Below are positions 45,001-52,318 of a stretch of DNA of 64,000 nt, piece by piece. Position 1 is the first letter of the stretch. Every line of letters starts with the position of its first letter. The stretch comes from Acidimicrobiia bacterium (GTDB lineage Bacteria > Actinomycetota > Acidimicrobiia > IMCC26256 > JAMXLJ01), in NCBI GenBank assembly GCA_024281095.1, contig JAMXLJ010000070.1:41730-105729 (forward strand), in the 5' to 3' direction. The translations under genes and the position numbers were made by a program. Under the pieces are notes generated by a model. It was not told the origin of the DNA. It searched no databases and worked only from the letters and a program-made list of their open reading frames with translations.

Positions 45001-45539
45001 ACGATGTCGACCTCGAAGATCTCCGCGACGGCCGTCACCGCGTCGTTCAGGAGGTCGTCGACCTGACGCCCCAACAGCGCGGCTCGCCCGAGGTTCGCGA
45101 CCGCGGTCTGTTGCATCGCCTGACGGCGCAGCGCGTCGTTGAGGAGTCGTTCCTCGGTCAGCACTCGCTCGGTGTCGGCGTCGCCCATTCCGCGCGCGAC
45201 GACGAGGAGGTGATCGCCGATGTTGGTGCGCGACACGGTGAGCTCCAACGACGTCGGCGATTGCGCGGACACGGTGGTCTCGAGCTTGCCGTGCGCGGTG
45301 TACGGCAGACCGCCCGCGCGGACCATGCGCGCGCGCAGGTCGTCGAGCGTGCCGCCACTCACGAGCGCGAACAGTGAGCGACCCGACACCTCGTCCGCCG
45401 TGACCCCGAGCAGCTGCTCGGCCGCGGCGTTGAGCTGATCGACCCGCCCGTCGCCGTCGACCACGATCGCGGCGTCGGCCATCGCCCCCAGCAATTCCGC
45501 GAACCGAGCCCCGGCCCCGCCGCGAGCCCGTCGTTTCAC
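42012..45539 (-). CDS. PAS/GAF/PP2C-SpoIIE phosphatase fused to an RsbW-like kinase domain
   Basis: 1175 residues: PAS (about 12-120), GAF (145-300), PAS (325-450), GAF (460-610), GAF (625-790), SpoIIE/RsbU PP2C phosphatase (800-1020: GGDWYDVV, GDVVGHG, SAGHPPP and GLVERR, with Asp metal ligands), and a C-terminal HATPase_c domain (1040-1170: EIAANAIEHAYS and RGRGLEMARALMD) of the RsbW/SpoIIAB type. Both phosphatase and kinase activities toward the STAS protein encoded next can thus sit in one polypeptide. No membrane segment. The GTG at 45539 has GAGGTG just upstream; the frame extends to 45653. Confidence 0.9.
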   Translation of the reverse strand: MKRRARGGAGARFAELLGAMADAAIVVDGDGRVDQLNAAAEQLLGVTADEVSGRSLFALVSGGTLDDLRARMVRAGGLPYTAHGKLETTVSAQSPTSLELTVSRTNIGDHLLVVARGMGDADTERVLTEERLLNDALRRQAMQQTAVANLGRAALLGRQVDDLLNDAVTAVAEIFEVDIVVVLELDEAAGAFVVRSSQGSPASWIGNESIPVRDDSPAGLTLRTAAPVAFDNLFDDERFVPPPRLRELGVVSGLLVPIRGRQRPYGVLAAHSTRTRPFSDDDVVFLRGVANVVAAAILNRKAEDELREALEKERVVRLESESARRALAETVARLDTLLNHAPIGLAFFDLDFRFLRVNGPLADVDGIPVEQHLGRTLEEVSPNLWPTLEPTFREVVRTGEAVVGIEVGGQTKARPGAERHFLVSAYPVAEPGGGLIGLGAMVIEITDRKRAERRAQLVAQASDVFSSATDVDELLDKVCDIVVPTFADSCHVYLLPTTEHRRRFAISHADPELREQLVEAEHRWPFDPSNTGGFGSTLLERSTLVREITDDIRRRASVGEEHLDMISRHHAVSAMAVPLGSAGTPIGVLLLLYTEVSGRHYDEADLDLAEELGTRLEQAIRSAFLAAEAERARDHLMLLARVGELVTIQLDSTARLERVAHLVLPTFADVCAVYVREDDGYLRLSAYAHVEPGRELTPDQLANTALLGPDSAAPPVEAIRTGNPVLLTTVPAELVRALLRDPEEQRAARDTAIRSMLTVPMFDPDDGMLGALVFGYAASGRRYRDDDVPVAQEIARRVAPAVENAIRFEREQATAEILQRSLLPEELPELDHVELTARYLPGTSGVKIGGDWYDVVRIDDGRVVFAIGDVVGHGVRAAAAMGKLRHTLQFLALEGLTPAQMLDRLNGYVCAAEGEMATLLVVAFTPATGSVRFSSAGHPPPLVRDADGTLTFLPGGRGMPLGASGSAQYADDHAVLAADSVLVMYTDGLVERRREPLDVGFLRLGEAVSHAPDDLERFADHLLDELLEQRGPSDDVAILVVRPVSRHGALELFLPARPDELAPLRRTLNDWLARIGASQTEAFEVTVSVNEIAANAIEHAYSTSESLFQVEGSFDGATVVFTVRDSGRWRDPRPNGDRGRGLEMARALMDEVDVAPGPEGTEVKLRRRLRGAARG

Positions 45540-45705
45540 CGCACCTCGCTTCGGTGGTGCCCCATCGTTTCGTTCAGCAGTTCCGGGTGGTGCGCCGGTA
45601 CCCGCACCGGATTCCCTCTGCACTCGGAGGGACAGGATATGACACCAGGTCACCCCGGCCGTCCCGGCATCGCCGGACGAAGGATCACCGGCGCACCCGG
45701 CTTGC

Positions 45706-46482
45706 TCAGGCTTCGAGGTCGATCAGCATCGGCGCGTGGTCGGACGGCTGCTTGCCCTTGCGGGCGTTGCGGTCGATCAAGGCGAACCGGACCCGCTCCG
45801 CAAGGGGCTTCGTCATGTACGCGAGGTCGATCCTCATGCCGCGGCCTTCGTGGAAGTCGCCCGCGCGGTAATCCCAATAGGTGAACAGTCGCTCCTGCGA
45901 GTAGAGCCGGCGGAACACGTCGACGAGGCCCCACTCGCGCAGCCGGGTGAGCGCGGCCCGCTCCGGCTCGGTGACGTGCGTCGATCCCTCGAAGGCCTTC
46001 GGATCCCACACGTCGCGGCCTTCCGGGGCAACGTTGAAATCCCCGAGCAGGGCCAGGTCGTCGCTCGGGTCGGCGTGCGTCGTGAGCCAGTCGTGCAGGC
46101 AGCCGAGCCACGCCAGCTTGCGGTCGTAGAACTCGGTGCCCACGGCCCGCCCGTTCGGCACGTACGCGCTCACGACACGCACGCCGCCCGTCGTGGCCGC
46201 GAGCAGACGCGCGTCGCCGGCGTAGGGATCGTCGATGTCGCCGAACCCGTGGGAGACGTCTTCGATCCCGACCCGTGACAGGATCGCGACGCCGTTCCAG
46301 CGGCCCTGCCCGTAGTGGACCGACTCGTACCCGAGGGCCGAGAAGGCCAGCTGGGGGAACGCGGAGTCGGACAGCTTCGTCTCCTGCAGGCACACGACGT
46401 CGGGCTGCGCGTACTGCAGCCATTCCTCGACGCGCGGCAGCCGCACCTTCAAGGAGTTGACATTCCACGTCGTGATGCGCAC
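45706..46482 (-). CDS. xthA: Exodeoxyribonuclease III (AP endonuclease)
   Basis: 258 residues of the exonuclease III/AP endonuclease 1 family: TTWNVNSLK, CLQETKLSD (catalytic Glu), GRWNGVAILS, YVPNGRAVG, LLGDFNVAP (Asp, Asn) and PSDHAPMLIDL (Asp-His pair). It incises DNA at abasic sites in base excision repair. The GTG at 46482 has GGAGG about 10 bases upstream, inside the end of the previous gene, and starts 4 bases after its stop, so it is in the operon with VIT1, phosphotransferase and DUF6285. Confidence 0.95.
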   Translation of the reverse strand: MRITTWNVNSLKVRLPRVEEWLQYAQPDVVCLQETKLSDSAFPQLAFSALGYESVHYGQGRWNGVAILSRVGIEDVSHGFGDIDDPYAGDARLLAATTGGVRVVSAYVPNGRAVGTEFYDRKLAWLGCLHDWLTTHADPSDDLALLGDFNVAPEGRDVWDPKAFEGSTHVTEPERAALTRLREWGLVDVFRRLYSQERLFTYWDYRAGDFHEGRGMRIDLAYMTKPLAERVRFALIDRNARKGKQPSDHAPMLIDLEA

Positions 46483-46486
46483 GCGC

Positions 46487-46843
46487 TCAGGCCTCCAGGT
46501 ACCGCGGGTTGGCGACGAGCAGCTTCGCGCGGACGGTCTCTCGCACGTGGGCCAGCACCTCGGTTCGCCGGTCGTCGAGCGACTCGTCGCGGATCCGGCG
46601 CGCGAGCTCGGCTCCGAGATCTGCCAGCGTTCCGTCGTGGCCGAGCAGGGCGCGCAGTCGTTCATGCTCTGCCGCGTCGAGTGCCGGCGCCTGCTCGATC
46701 TCACGCTGCACGATGCCGACGACGTTCGCCGCGACGCGGGCATGGAACGACAGGCGGCCCTCGGTGTCGGGCACGACGTCGCGCTCGAGGAACTCTCGCA
46801 CCGCCTCGAGCAGCTCCGAAGCCGTTGGCCGGTCCTGCGTCAC
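46487..46843 (-). CDS. DUF6285-like protein
   Basis: 118 residues, mostly helical: PTASELLEAVREFLERDVVP, LSFHARVAANVVGIVQREIE, LARRIRDESLD and ETVRAKLLVANPRYLEA. These blocks match the small proteins annotated DUF6285 that commonly follow an aminoglycoside-phosphotransferase-like gene in actinobacteria and proteobacteria; the function is unknown. The GTG at 46843 has AGGGAG 3 bases upstream and overlaps the stop of a 23-codon micro-ORF (GTGA). Confidence 0.75.
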   Translation of the reverse strand: MTQDRPTASELLEAVREFLERDVVPDTEGRLSFHARVAANVVGIVQREIEQAPALDAAEHERLRALLGHDGTLADLGAELARRIRDESLDDRRTEVLAHVRETVRAKLLVANPRYLEA

Positions 46844-46911
46844 GGCTCCCTGCGCTCCCGCTCGAAAGGGCGGCGCCGCGCGCAGCTCCGATCCGTCCGC
46901 ATGGGCGTCAC
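46840..46911 (-). CDS. Micro-ORF 3: 23-residue bridging peptide
   Basis: GTG at 46911, 23 codons, TGA at 46840. Its start overlaps the phosphotransferase stop (GTGA) and its stop overlaps the DUF6285 start (GTGA), so it exactly fills the gap between them. The peptide begins MTPMRTDR and ends ERERREP. This matches the plan of micro-ORFs 1 and 2 (M-x-x-x-R-T-acid, then an RRE end whose codons supply the next Shine-Dalgarno) although the operons are unrelated. Confidence 0.45.
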   Translation of the reverse strand: MTPMRTDRSCARRRPFERERREP

Positions 46912-47897
46912 AACGCCTCCAGGGTGTTGAGGAGGTCCCATTCCGTCTCGGCGACCCGTCGCCCGAGCGCAGCGAGCTCGACCGATCGGATCGCACCGCT
47001 CCAGTGCAGCGACGCCTGCACCTGACAGATCACTCCCCACTTCAACGTGCCGAACACTTCCCAATACCGAAGGTGCACGAGGTCGATCGGCCGTCCCGAT
47101 GCGCATTCGTACGCATCGAGCAGGTCGCCGTAACTGCCGAAGCCGCCGACGGGCTCCTTGGCGCCGAAGCGCCACGATTTCACGCACAGCCAGCCGAGGT
47201 CCTCGGCGGGATCGCCGAAGTGAGCCAGTTCCCAGTCGAGGACGGCCCGCAGACCTTCGGGCCCGACGACGAGGTTGCCGTTGCGAAAGTCGCCGTGCAC
47301 GAGCACCGGTTCTTGCGTGAGCCGCCGGTCGGGCTCGTGCTCCGCGAGCCAGCGCAATCCGAGCTCGAACGCGGGATGGGGCTCACTCAGCGCGTCGATG
47401 GTGTCGCGGTACTGCAGGATCTGCTCGCGTGCGCCGAGCGCCGGCAGCTCGGGGAGCTCTCCTGTCGGTATCGCGTGGATCCGTGCCGCCTGCTCGCCGC
47501 ACTGCGCGGCAAGTCGTGGGCGTGCGAGTGCGTATTCGTCGTCGCGCAGGATCTTGCGCGCGATGGTCTCGCCTTCGACCCGCCGCATCACGAATCCGTC
47601 CCCGAGACCGTCTTCGGGATCGAGGAGCAACACGACGTCCGGCACGAGCACACCGTGCTCGTGCGCCCGTTGCAGCAGCGAGTACTCCACGCCCCGTGTC
47701 GTATGACCGTGCCCGCTCTGGCCTCCGGGATCGCGTCGCAGCACCAATGGGTGCACGGTCGCGGCGTCGTGCGCGTCGAACGACCATGTCTCCCGCGACG
47801 CGCCGCCGGAAAGACGCCGAAGGTCTCCCACCCGAACGGACGATCCGAAGCGTCGTGTCAGCACGCGCTCGAGCGCGGCAGCGTCGGGCGCGTTCAC
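46908..47897 (-). CDS. Aminoglycoside-phosphotransferase-family kinase (ACAD10-like APH domain)
   Basis: 329 residues with the APH/choline-kinase fold: RRLSGGASRETWSF (nucleotide loop), VLRRDPGG, VHGDFRNGN (catalytic Asp) and VLDWELAHFGDPAEDLGW (metal-binding). In actinobacteria this subgroup is associated with acyl-CoA dehydrogenases and resembles the phosphotransferase half of ACAD10; resistance is unlikely. The substrate may be a hydroxyacyl-CoA, an inference. The GTG overlaps the VIT1 stop (GTGA). Confidence 0.88.
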   Translation of the reverse strand: MNAPDAAALERVLTRRFGSSVRVGDLRRLSGGASRETWSFDAHDAATVHPLVLRRDPGGQSGHGHTTRGVEYSLLQRAHEHGVLVPDVVLLLDPEDGLGDGFVMRRVEGETIARKILRDDEYALARPRLAAQCGEQAARIHAIPTGELPELPALGAREQILQYRDTIDALSEPHPAFELGLRWLAEHEPDRRLTQEPVLVHGDFRNGNLVVGPEGLRAVLDWELAHFGDPAEDLGWLCVKSWRFGAKEPVGGFGSYGDLLDAYECASGRPIDLVHLRYWEVFGTLKWGVICQVQASLHWSGAIRSVELAALGRRVAETEWDLLNTLEAL

Positions 47898-48628
47898 AAG
47901 CCGGCGGCGCCGATGATGCTTCCGATGAGTGCCGTGACCGCCATCGCGAGGCCACCGCCGATCACGACGCGGACCGCCGCGCGACCTCGTGGTGCACCGC
48001 CGAGTCGCCCGCCGATCGCGCCGAGCAGAGCCAAGGCGATGAGCGCAGCCGCCGCGATGACGGGCACCCGCAGGCTGTGGGGCGAGACGGTCATCGCGAC
48101 GATCGGCACGAGCCCCGCGGTGGCGAAGCTGAGCGCGGACACGGAGGCAGCCTGGAGCGGGCGGGCACGGCTCTCCTCGGTGATGCCGAGCTCGTCGCGC
48201 AGGTGACTGCCCAACGGATCGGCTTCGTGCATCTGCACCGCGACCTGGTGCGCGAGGTGCGGGTCGAGCCCGCGTTGGACGTAGATCTGCGTGAGCTCCT
48301 CGAGCTCGTGATCCGGCGCGACGATCTGCTCGCGACGCTCACGCGCGATGTCGGCGAGCTCCGCGTCGCGTTGTGAGCTCACCGACACGTATTCACCCGC
48401 GGCCATGGACCCGGCGCCGGCGACCAGGCCGGCCACACCGGCGACGAGCACCGCGCTGCGCGATGCGTTCGACGCGGCGACACCGATCATGAGACTCGCC
48501 ACGGAGACGATGCCGTCGTCCGCCCCCAGCACCGCCGCCCGCAACCACCCGATTCGCGAAGTCTTGTGTCGCTCCGTATGGGGCGGCCGCAAACGCACCG
48601 CCCGCCGAACCGTCCGAGTTCTCGCCAC
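47894..48628 (-). CDS. VIT1/CCC1-family transporter-like membrane protein
   Basis: 244 residues. DGIVSVASLMIGVAAS starts the VIT1 domain, then AGVAGLVAGAGSMAAGEYVSVSSQRD, a cytosolic helical stretch with Glu-rich residues (AELADIARERREQI), and two or three more membrane helices ending AMAVTALIGSIIGAAGL. VIT1/CCC1 proteins move iron or manganese. The GTG at 48626-48628 was chosen because TAGGTT lies 6 bases upstream (leaderless); a TTG at 48631 is adjacent. First gene of a coupled operon. Confidence 0.88.
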   Translation of the reverse strand: MARTRTVRRAVRLRPPHTERHKTSRIGWLRAAVLGADDGIVSVASLMIGVAASNASRSAVLVAGVAGLVAGAGSMAAGEYVSVSSQRDAELADIARERREQIVAPDHELEELTQIYVQRGLDPHLAHQVAVQMHEADPLGSHLRDELGITEESRARPLQAASVSALSFATAGLVPIVAMTVSPHSLRVPVIAAAALIALALLGAIGGRLGGAPRGRAAVRVVIGGGLAMAVTALIGSIIGAAGL

Positions 48629-48634
48629 CAACCG

Positions 48635-48640
48635 AACCTA
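48635..48640 (-). promoter_or_regulatory. Putative leaderless -10 element (TAGGTT) for the VIT1 operon
   Basis: On the minus strand TAGGTT, 6 bases, then GTG at 48628. It would drive the whole VIT1-phosphotransferase-DUF6285-xthA operon. Confidence 0.45.
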
Positions 48641-48654
48641 CCGCGAAGCGACTC

Positions 48655-48792
48655 GATCAACCTCTGGGTCATATGCGAAGGCGGGGGCAATGGCCCCTGC
48701 GCAACGTCCGCCCGAAGGGCGCGTGGAGCAGCGACCGTTGCCCCCTGGAGCAGCGGTGGTTGCGCCCGCCTCCTGCACCGACTGGAGGGGGA
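48655..48792. other. Structured intergenic stretch downstream of sodA
   Basis: No gene is supported here. GGGGGCAATGG (48683-48693) pairs with CCGTTGCCCCC (48735-48745) with one G-T type mismatch, CGCCC-GAA-GGGCG is a small hairpin (about 48709-48721), and TGGAGCAGCG is directly repeated (about 48724 and 48746). It may be the sodA terminator or a small RNA. Confidence 0.3.
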
Positions 48793-49401
48793 TCAGACGA
48801 GCGAGTTGTTGCGGGCCTTGGCGAAACGCTGGGCCACGTCGTTCCAGTTGACGATGTTCCAGAACGCCTCGACGTAGTCGGCCTTCACGTTTTTGTACTG
48901 GAGGTAGAACGCGTGCTCCCAGATGTCGATCACGAGCAGCGGCGTCGAGCCCTGGCCGATGTTGTCCTGGTGGTCGTAGATCTGGGCGGTGTAGAGACGC
49001 TTGCCGAGCGGGTCCCACATCAGGGCGCCCCAGCCGGAGCCCTGCACGGTCGTGGTCGCCTGCGTGAGCTGCTTGCGGAACCCGTCGAAGGAGCCGAAGA
49101 ACTCGTCGACCGCGGCGGCCAGCTCGCCTTCCGGCTTGTCGCCGCCGTCCGGCGACATGTTGTTCCAGTACAGCGAGTGCAGCACGTGGCCCGAGAGGTT
49201 GAACGCGAGCGTCTTCTCGAGTCCGACGATCGCACCGAAGTCGCCGTTCGCCCGGGCGGCCTCGAGCTTCTCGAGGGTCGTGTTGGCGCCGCTCACATAG
49301 GTCGCGTGGTGCTTGTCGTGGTGCAGCTCGATGATCTGGCCCGAGATGTGCGGCTCGAGGGCGGCGGCGTCGTAGGGCAGGTCCGGAAGTTGGTAGGTCA
49401 C
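48793..49401 (-). CDS. sodA: Superoxide dismutase (Fe/Mn type)
   Basis: 202 residues of the Fe/Mn superoxide dismutase family: [28 protein letters not shown] (first metal His), [14 protein letters not shown] (second His region), and [17 protein letters not shown] with the Asp and His metal ligands. Metal choice between Fe and Mn is not determined by what I can read. It removes superoxide in the cytosol. GTG start with AAGGA about 8 bases upstream, and a good-looking promoter 54 to 82 bases before the start. Confidence 0.96.
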   Translation of the reverse strand: MTYQLPDLPYDAAALEPHISGQIIELHHDKHHATYVSGANTTLEKLEAARANGDFGAIVGLEKTLAFNLSGHVLHSLYWNNMSPDGGDKPEGELAAAVDEFFGSFDGFRKQLTQATTTVQGSGWGALMWDPLGKRLYTAQIYDHQDNIGQGSTPLLVIDIWEHAFYLQYKNVKADYVEAFWNIVNWNDVAQRFAKARNNSLV

Positions 49402-49454
49402 GGCGGGTCCTTTCGAACACGGGGCGAGCGGGGGATTCTCGCATATTTCTCTTG

Positions 49455-49483
49455 TTTATCTTGCCTGGCGCGGGCGCAGCCAA
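49455..49483 (-). promoter_or_regulatory. sodA promoter
   Basis: Minus-strand -35 TTGGCT (49478-49483), 17-bp spacer, -10 GATAAA (49455-49460). The -10 lies in the most AT-rich patch of the window (about 49441-49465), where GATAAACAAGAGAAATAT could also hold a metal-regulator site. Confidence 0.55.
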
Positions 49484-49605
49484 ACGAAACGGCCGGCGTG
49501 CGTGAGCGCGGTCTGGCGACGACGCAGCCGCTCCAACAGTGTTTTCCCGTACCTGCGCGACGCGAATCCGCGCACGGTGACAGCCCGCCCCGTCTCGCCG
49601 GCGGG

Positions 49606-50982
49606 TCAGTCGTCGTAGGTCCAGTCGGGTCGCTTCTGCAGCTGCCGGTGGTCGAAGACGAACCGGCCCGTCTCGTCGAAGTCCACGATCTTCGGCACGA
49701 GCACGTCGTGTCGCAGGTCACACGAGCCGGTGAGGTGGGCGCCGAAGTCCTCGGGGAACCGGTCGAGGACGCTTCCCACGACGCGTTGTTCCTCGGCACC
49801 GAGATAGCAACGGTTCGCATCCGTCACGGTCGCGAGTGTGCGCTGCAACCGCCCGATGTCGGATGCGGCGCCCTCGCCGCGCTCGATGAGCTCGAGAACC
49901 TCCGTGATCGTGCCCGAGCCGAGCTTGCAGGGCGGGCACTGTCCGCACGATTCGACCCACAAGAAGCGCGAGAACGCGCGAGCGACCGCCACCGCGCACG
50001 TCGTGTCGTCGTACACGACGAATCCGCCCGAACCCAGACCGGTGCCGATGGCGGCCATCGCGTCGAAGTCCATGCGCACGTCGAGTTCGGCCGCGGTGAT
50101 CACGGGATTGGCCACGCCCGAGAGCACCATCTTCGGGCTGCGGCCGCCGGGCACTCCCGCGCCGAAGTCGTCGACGAGGGTGCGCAGAGGCGTGCCCATC
50201 GGCAGCTCGTACACGCCCGGGCAGTCGACGTCGCCGCACAAGGTGAAGGGCATGGTGCCCGGCGACGACGGCACCCCGACACGTGAGAACTCGTCGGCCC
50301 CGAGGGCCATGATCCACGTCGCGTGCGCGAGCGTCTCGACGTTGCTGACGACGGTCGGATTGGCGGTGTGTTCACCCGCGTGCCCGGGTAACTGCTCGTG
50401 CGACTCCCAGCCGAGCTGCGGCGCGGTGGCGAAGAGCCCGTGTTGATACGGACGCAGGACGCGGGGGAGCGGATCGTTGCCCTCGATGACCTCGAGTGCG
50501 CCGGTCTCCTCGCCGAAGAGGTATTCGTCGGGACCCTCGACGATCTCGATCGGCACGTCGCCGACGAGACCGGCCGACGTCAGTTCGTCGACCGCGGCGC
50601 GCAGCCGCGCGACTTCATTCGTGAACGACCGCTTCGTGACGATGAAGATTCCGACCGCGCTCACCGCGTGAGCGGCGATGGCTGCGCCTTCCACCACCTC
50701 GTACGGGCAGAAGCGCATGATCGTCCGGTCCTTGAACGTGCCCGGCTCGCCCTCGGCGCCGTTGGCGACGACGTACTTGTCGGTGCCGGCCGCGTCGCGG
50801 ATGGTCCGCCATTTCGTGCCGGTCGGAAAGCCGGCGCCGCCCCGCCCTCGCAGCCGGGCGCGGCTGATCTCGTCGAGCACCGCGTCCGGCCCACTCCGGC
50901 GCGCGTTCGAGATCCCCTGACCGCCGGCGCCGTCGAGATATTCGTCGAGGCTGACAATCGCGCGCTGCGGCACAACGTTCAC
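49606..50982 (-). CDS. NuoF-like NADH-dehydrogenase flavoprotein (SLBB type), orphan
   Basis: 458 residues with FMN loop GRGGAGFPTGTKW (about 46-58), NGAEGEPGTFKDR (NADH/FMN), an SLBB region, and the 4Fe-4S cluster ESCGQCPPCKLGSG with a fourth Cys about 40 residues on (ANRCYLG). Length is close to NuoF. No NuoE or NuoG gene is next to it and the other nuo genes are absent, so it is probably part of a different NAD(P)-linked redox complex. GTG start; TAATCC lies 6 bases upstream (leaderless). Confidence 0.85.
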   Translation of the reverse strand: MNVVPQRAIVSLDEYLDGAGGQGISNARRSGPDAVLDEISRARLRGRGGAGFPTGTKWRTIRDAAGTDKYVVANGAEGEPGTFKDRTIMRFCPYEVVEGAAIAAHAVSAVGIFIVTKRSFTNEVARLRAAVDELTSAGLVGDVPIEIVEGPDEYLFGEETGALEVIEGNDPLPRVLRPYQHGLFATAPQLGWESHEQLPGHAGEHTANPTVVSNVETLAHATWIMALGADEFSRVGVPSSPGTMPFTLCGDVDCPGVYELPMGTPLRTLVDDFGAGVPGGRSPKMVLSGVANPVITAAELDVRMDFDAMAAIGTGLGSGGFVVYDDTTCAVAVARAFSRFLWVESCGQCPPCKLGSGTITEVLELIERGEGAASDIGRLQRTLATVTDANRCYLGAEEQRVVGSVLDRFPEDFGAHLTGSCDLRHDVLVPKIVDFDETGRFVFDHRQLQKRPDWTYDD

Positions 50983-50988
50983 ACCACC

Positions 50989-50994
50989 GGATTA
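50989..50994 (-). promoter_or_regulatory. Putative leaderless -10 element (TAATCC) for the NuoF-like gene
   Basis: On the minus strand TAATCC, 6 bases, then GTG at 50982. The last base deviates from TANNNT. Confidence 0.3.
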
Positions 50995-51056
50995 CCCGGA
51001 TACGGAACGGGGCGCAACGTTGAGGCGGAAGGAGGCGCCATCCCACAGCACACCAC

Positions 51057-51123
51057 GCTGTTGGCGCAGGAGCGGCGAGCGTCCGCGGCCCGGGTATCCC
51101 GGGCCGCAGCGAGCGCGACCAGA
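51057..51123 (+). repeat. 67-bp dispersed repeat with perfect hairpin, copy C
   Basis: Near-identical to 39634-39700 (three substitutions). The hairpin GCGGCCCGGG-TAT-CCCGGGCCGC is at 51085-51107. It lies between the divergent NuoF-like and CaiB-family genes, just upstream of the latter's promoter. Confidence 0.75.
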
Positions 51124-51175
51124 TCAAACGGGTTCCCGTATCCTCCATCTCTCGAAGCTGAATCGGAGGGTCACC

Positions 51176-52318
51176 GTGGGGCCACTGCGTGGAATCAAGA
51201 TCGTCGAGCTGGCAGGCATCGGGCCGGGCCCGTTCGCCGCGTTGATCCTCTCCGACCTCGGAGCCGACGTCATCCGGGTCGACCGCGCGCAGGCCGTCAC
51301 GGGGGATTTCTCGCGTGACAACAAGGAGGTCCTCAACCGGGGCCGGCGGTCGGTGGGCGTGGACCTGAAGAACCCCGACGGGCTCGAGACAGTGATGCGT
51401 CTCGTCGAGCAGGCCGACGGCGTCATCGAGGGTTTCCGCCCGGGCGTCACGGAGCGGCTCGGTATCGGGCCCGACGCGTGCCTCGCCCGGAACCCGAGGC
51501 TCGTTTACGGACGGATGACCGGCTGGGGTCAGGAAGGCCCGTACGCGATGGCCGCAGGCCACGACATCAACTACATCGCGCTGGCCGGCGCGCTTGCGCA
51601 CTTCGGTCGTGAAGGTGGGAAGCCCACGCCTCCAATCAACCTCATCGGTGATTTCGGCGGCGGTGGGATGCTCCTCGCGCTGGGGATGGTCGCCGCGATC
51701 CTCGAGGCTCGCGGCTCGGGCAAGGGTCAGGTCGTCGACGCCGCAATGGTCGACGGGTCGGCGTTGCTGATGGCAATGGTGTGGGGGCTGCGCGCGATGG
51801 GCGTGTGGGACGAACGCCTCGGTGTGAACCCGCTCGACACCGGCGCGCCGTACTACGACACCTACGAGACCGCGGACGGCAAGTTCATCGCGGTCGGATC
51901 GTTGGAGCCGCAGTTCTACGCGGAGCTGCTCTCGCGAACGGGCCTCGACAAGGAAGGGCTGCCCTCGAACCCGATGGACCACGACAACTGGCCCGTCTTG
52001 CGCGAACGCTTCACGGAGCTGTTCAAGTCGAAGACGCGCGACGAGTGGTGCGAGATCCTCGAGCACACCGACGCGTGCTTCGCGCCGGTGCTGACGATGA
52101 GCGAGGCGGTCGAGCATCCGCACATCCGCGCCCGCAACACGATCGTGAAGGAGTACGGCGTCGAGCAGCCCGCGCCGGCGCCCCGGTTCTCCCGCACGCC
52201 CGGAGAGATCCAGCGCCCGCCCGCGTGGCCCGGTGAGCACACCGACGAGGCCCTCTCCGACTGGGGCTTCACCGCCGCCGAGCTCGAGAAGCTGCGCGAG
52301 ACCGGCGCGGTTCGCTAA
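51176..52318 (+). CDS. CaiB/BaiF-family CoA transferase, alpha-methylacyl-CoA racemase-like
   Basis: 380 residues from the GTG at 51176, which has a perfect GGAGGG 5 bases upstream. Family blocks: VELAGIGPGPFAALILSDLGADVIRVDR, NRGRRSVGVDLK, RMTGWGQEGP. The racemase catalytic pair is present: His in AAGHDINYIALAG and Asp in NLIGDFGGGGM. It most likely interconverts (2R)- and (2S)-methylacyl-CoA esters, needed before beta-oxidation of branched or steroid side chains. It overlaps purK tail to tail by 4 bases. Confidence 0.92.
   Translation: MGPLRGIKIVELAGIGPGPFAALILSDLGADVIRVDRAQAVTGDFSRDNKEVLNRGRRSVGVDLKNPDGLETVMRLVEQADGVIEGFRPGVTERLGIGPDACLARNPRLVYGRMTGWGQEGPYAMAAGHDINYIALAGALAHFGREGGKPTPPINLIGDFGGGGMLLALGMVAAILEARGSGKGQVVDAAMVDGSALLMAMVWGLRAMGVWDERLGVNPLDTGAPYYDTYETADGKFIAVGSLEPQFYAELLSRTGLDKEGLPSNPMDHDNWPVLRERFTELFKSKTRDEWCEILEHTDACFAPVLTMSEAVEHPHIRARNTIVKEYGVEQPAPAPRFSRTPGEIQRPPAWPGEHTDEALSDWGFTAAELEKLRETGAVR

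Noticed and set aside
46908..47897. Reading the phosphotransferase as an aminoglycoside resistance gene
   Set aside because: Fold and motifs fit the APH superfamily, but context (DUF6285, VIT1, exonuclease III) and similarity to ACAD10-type kinases argue against resistance.
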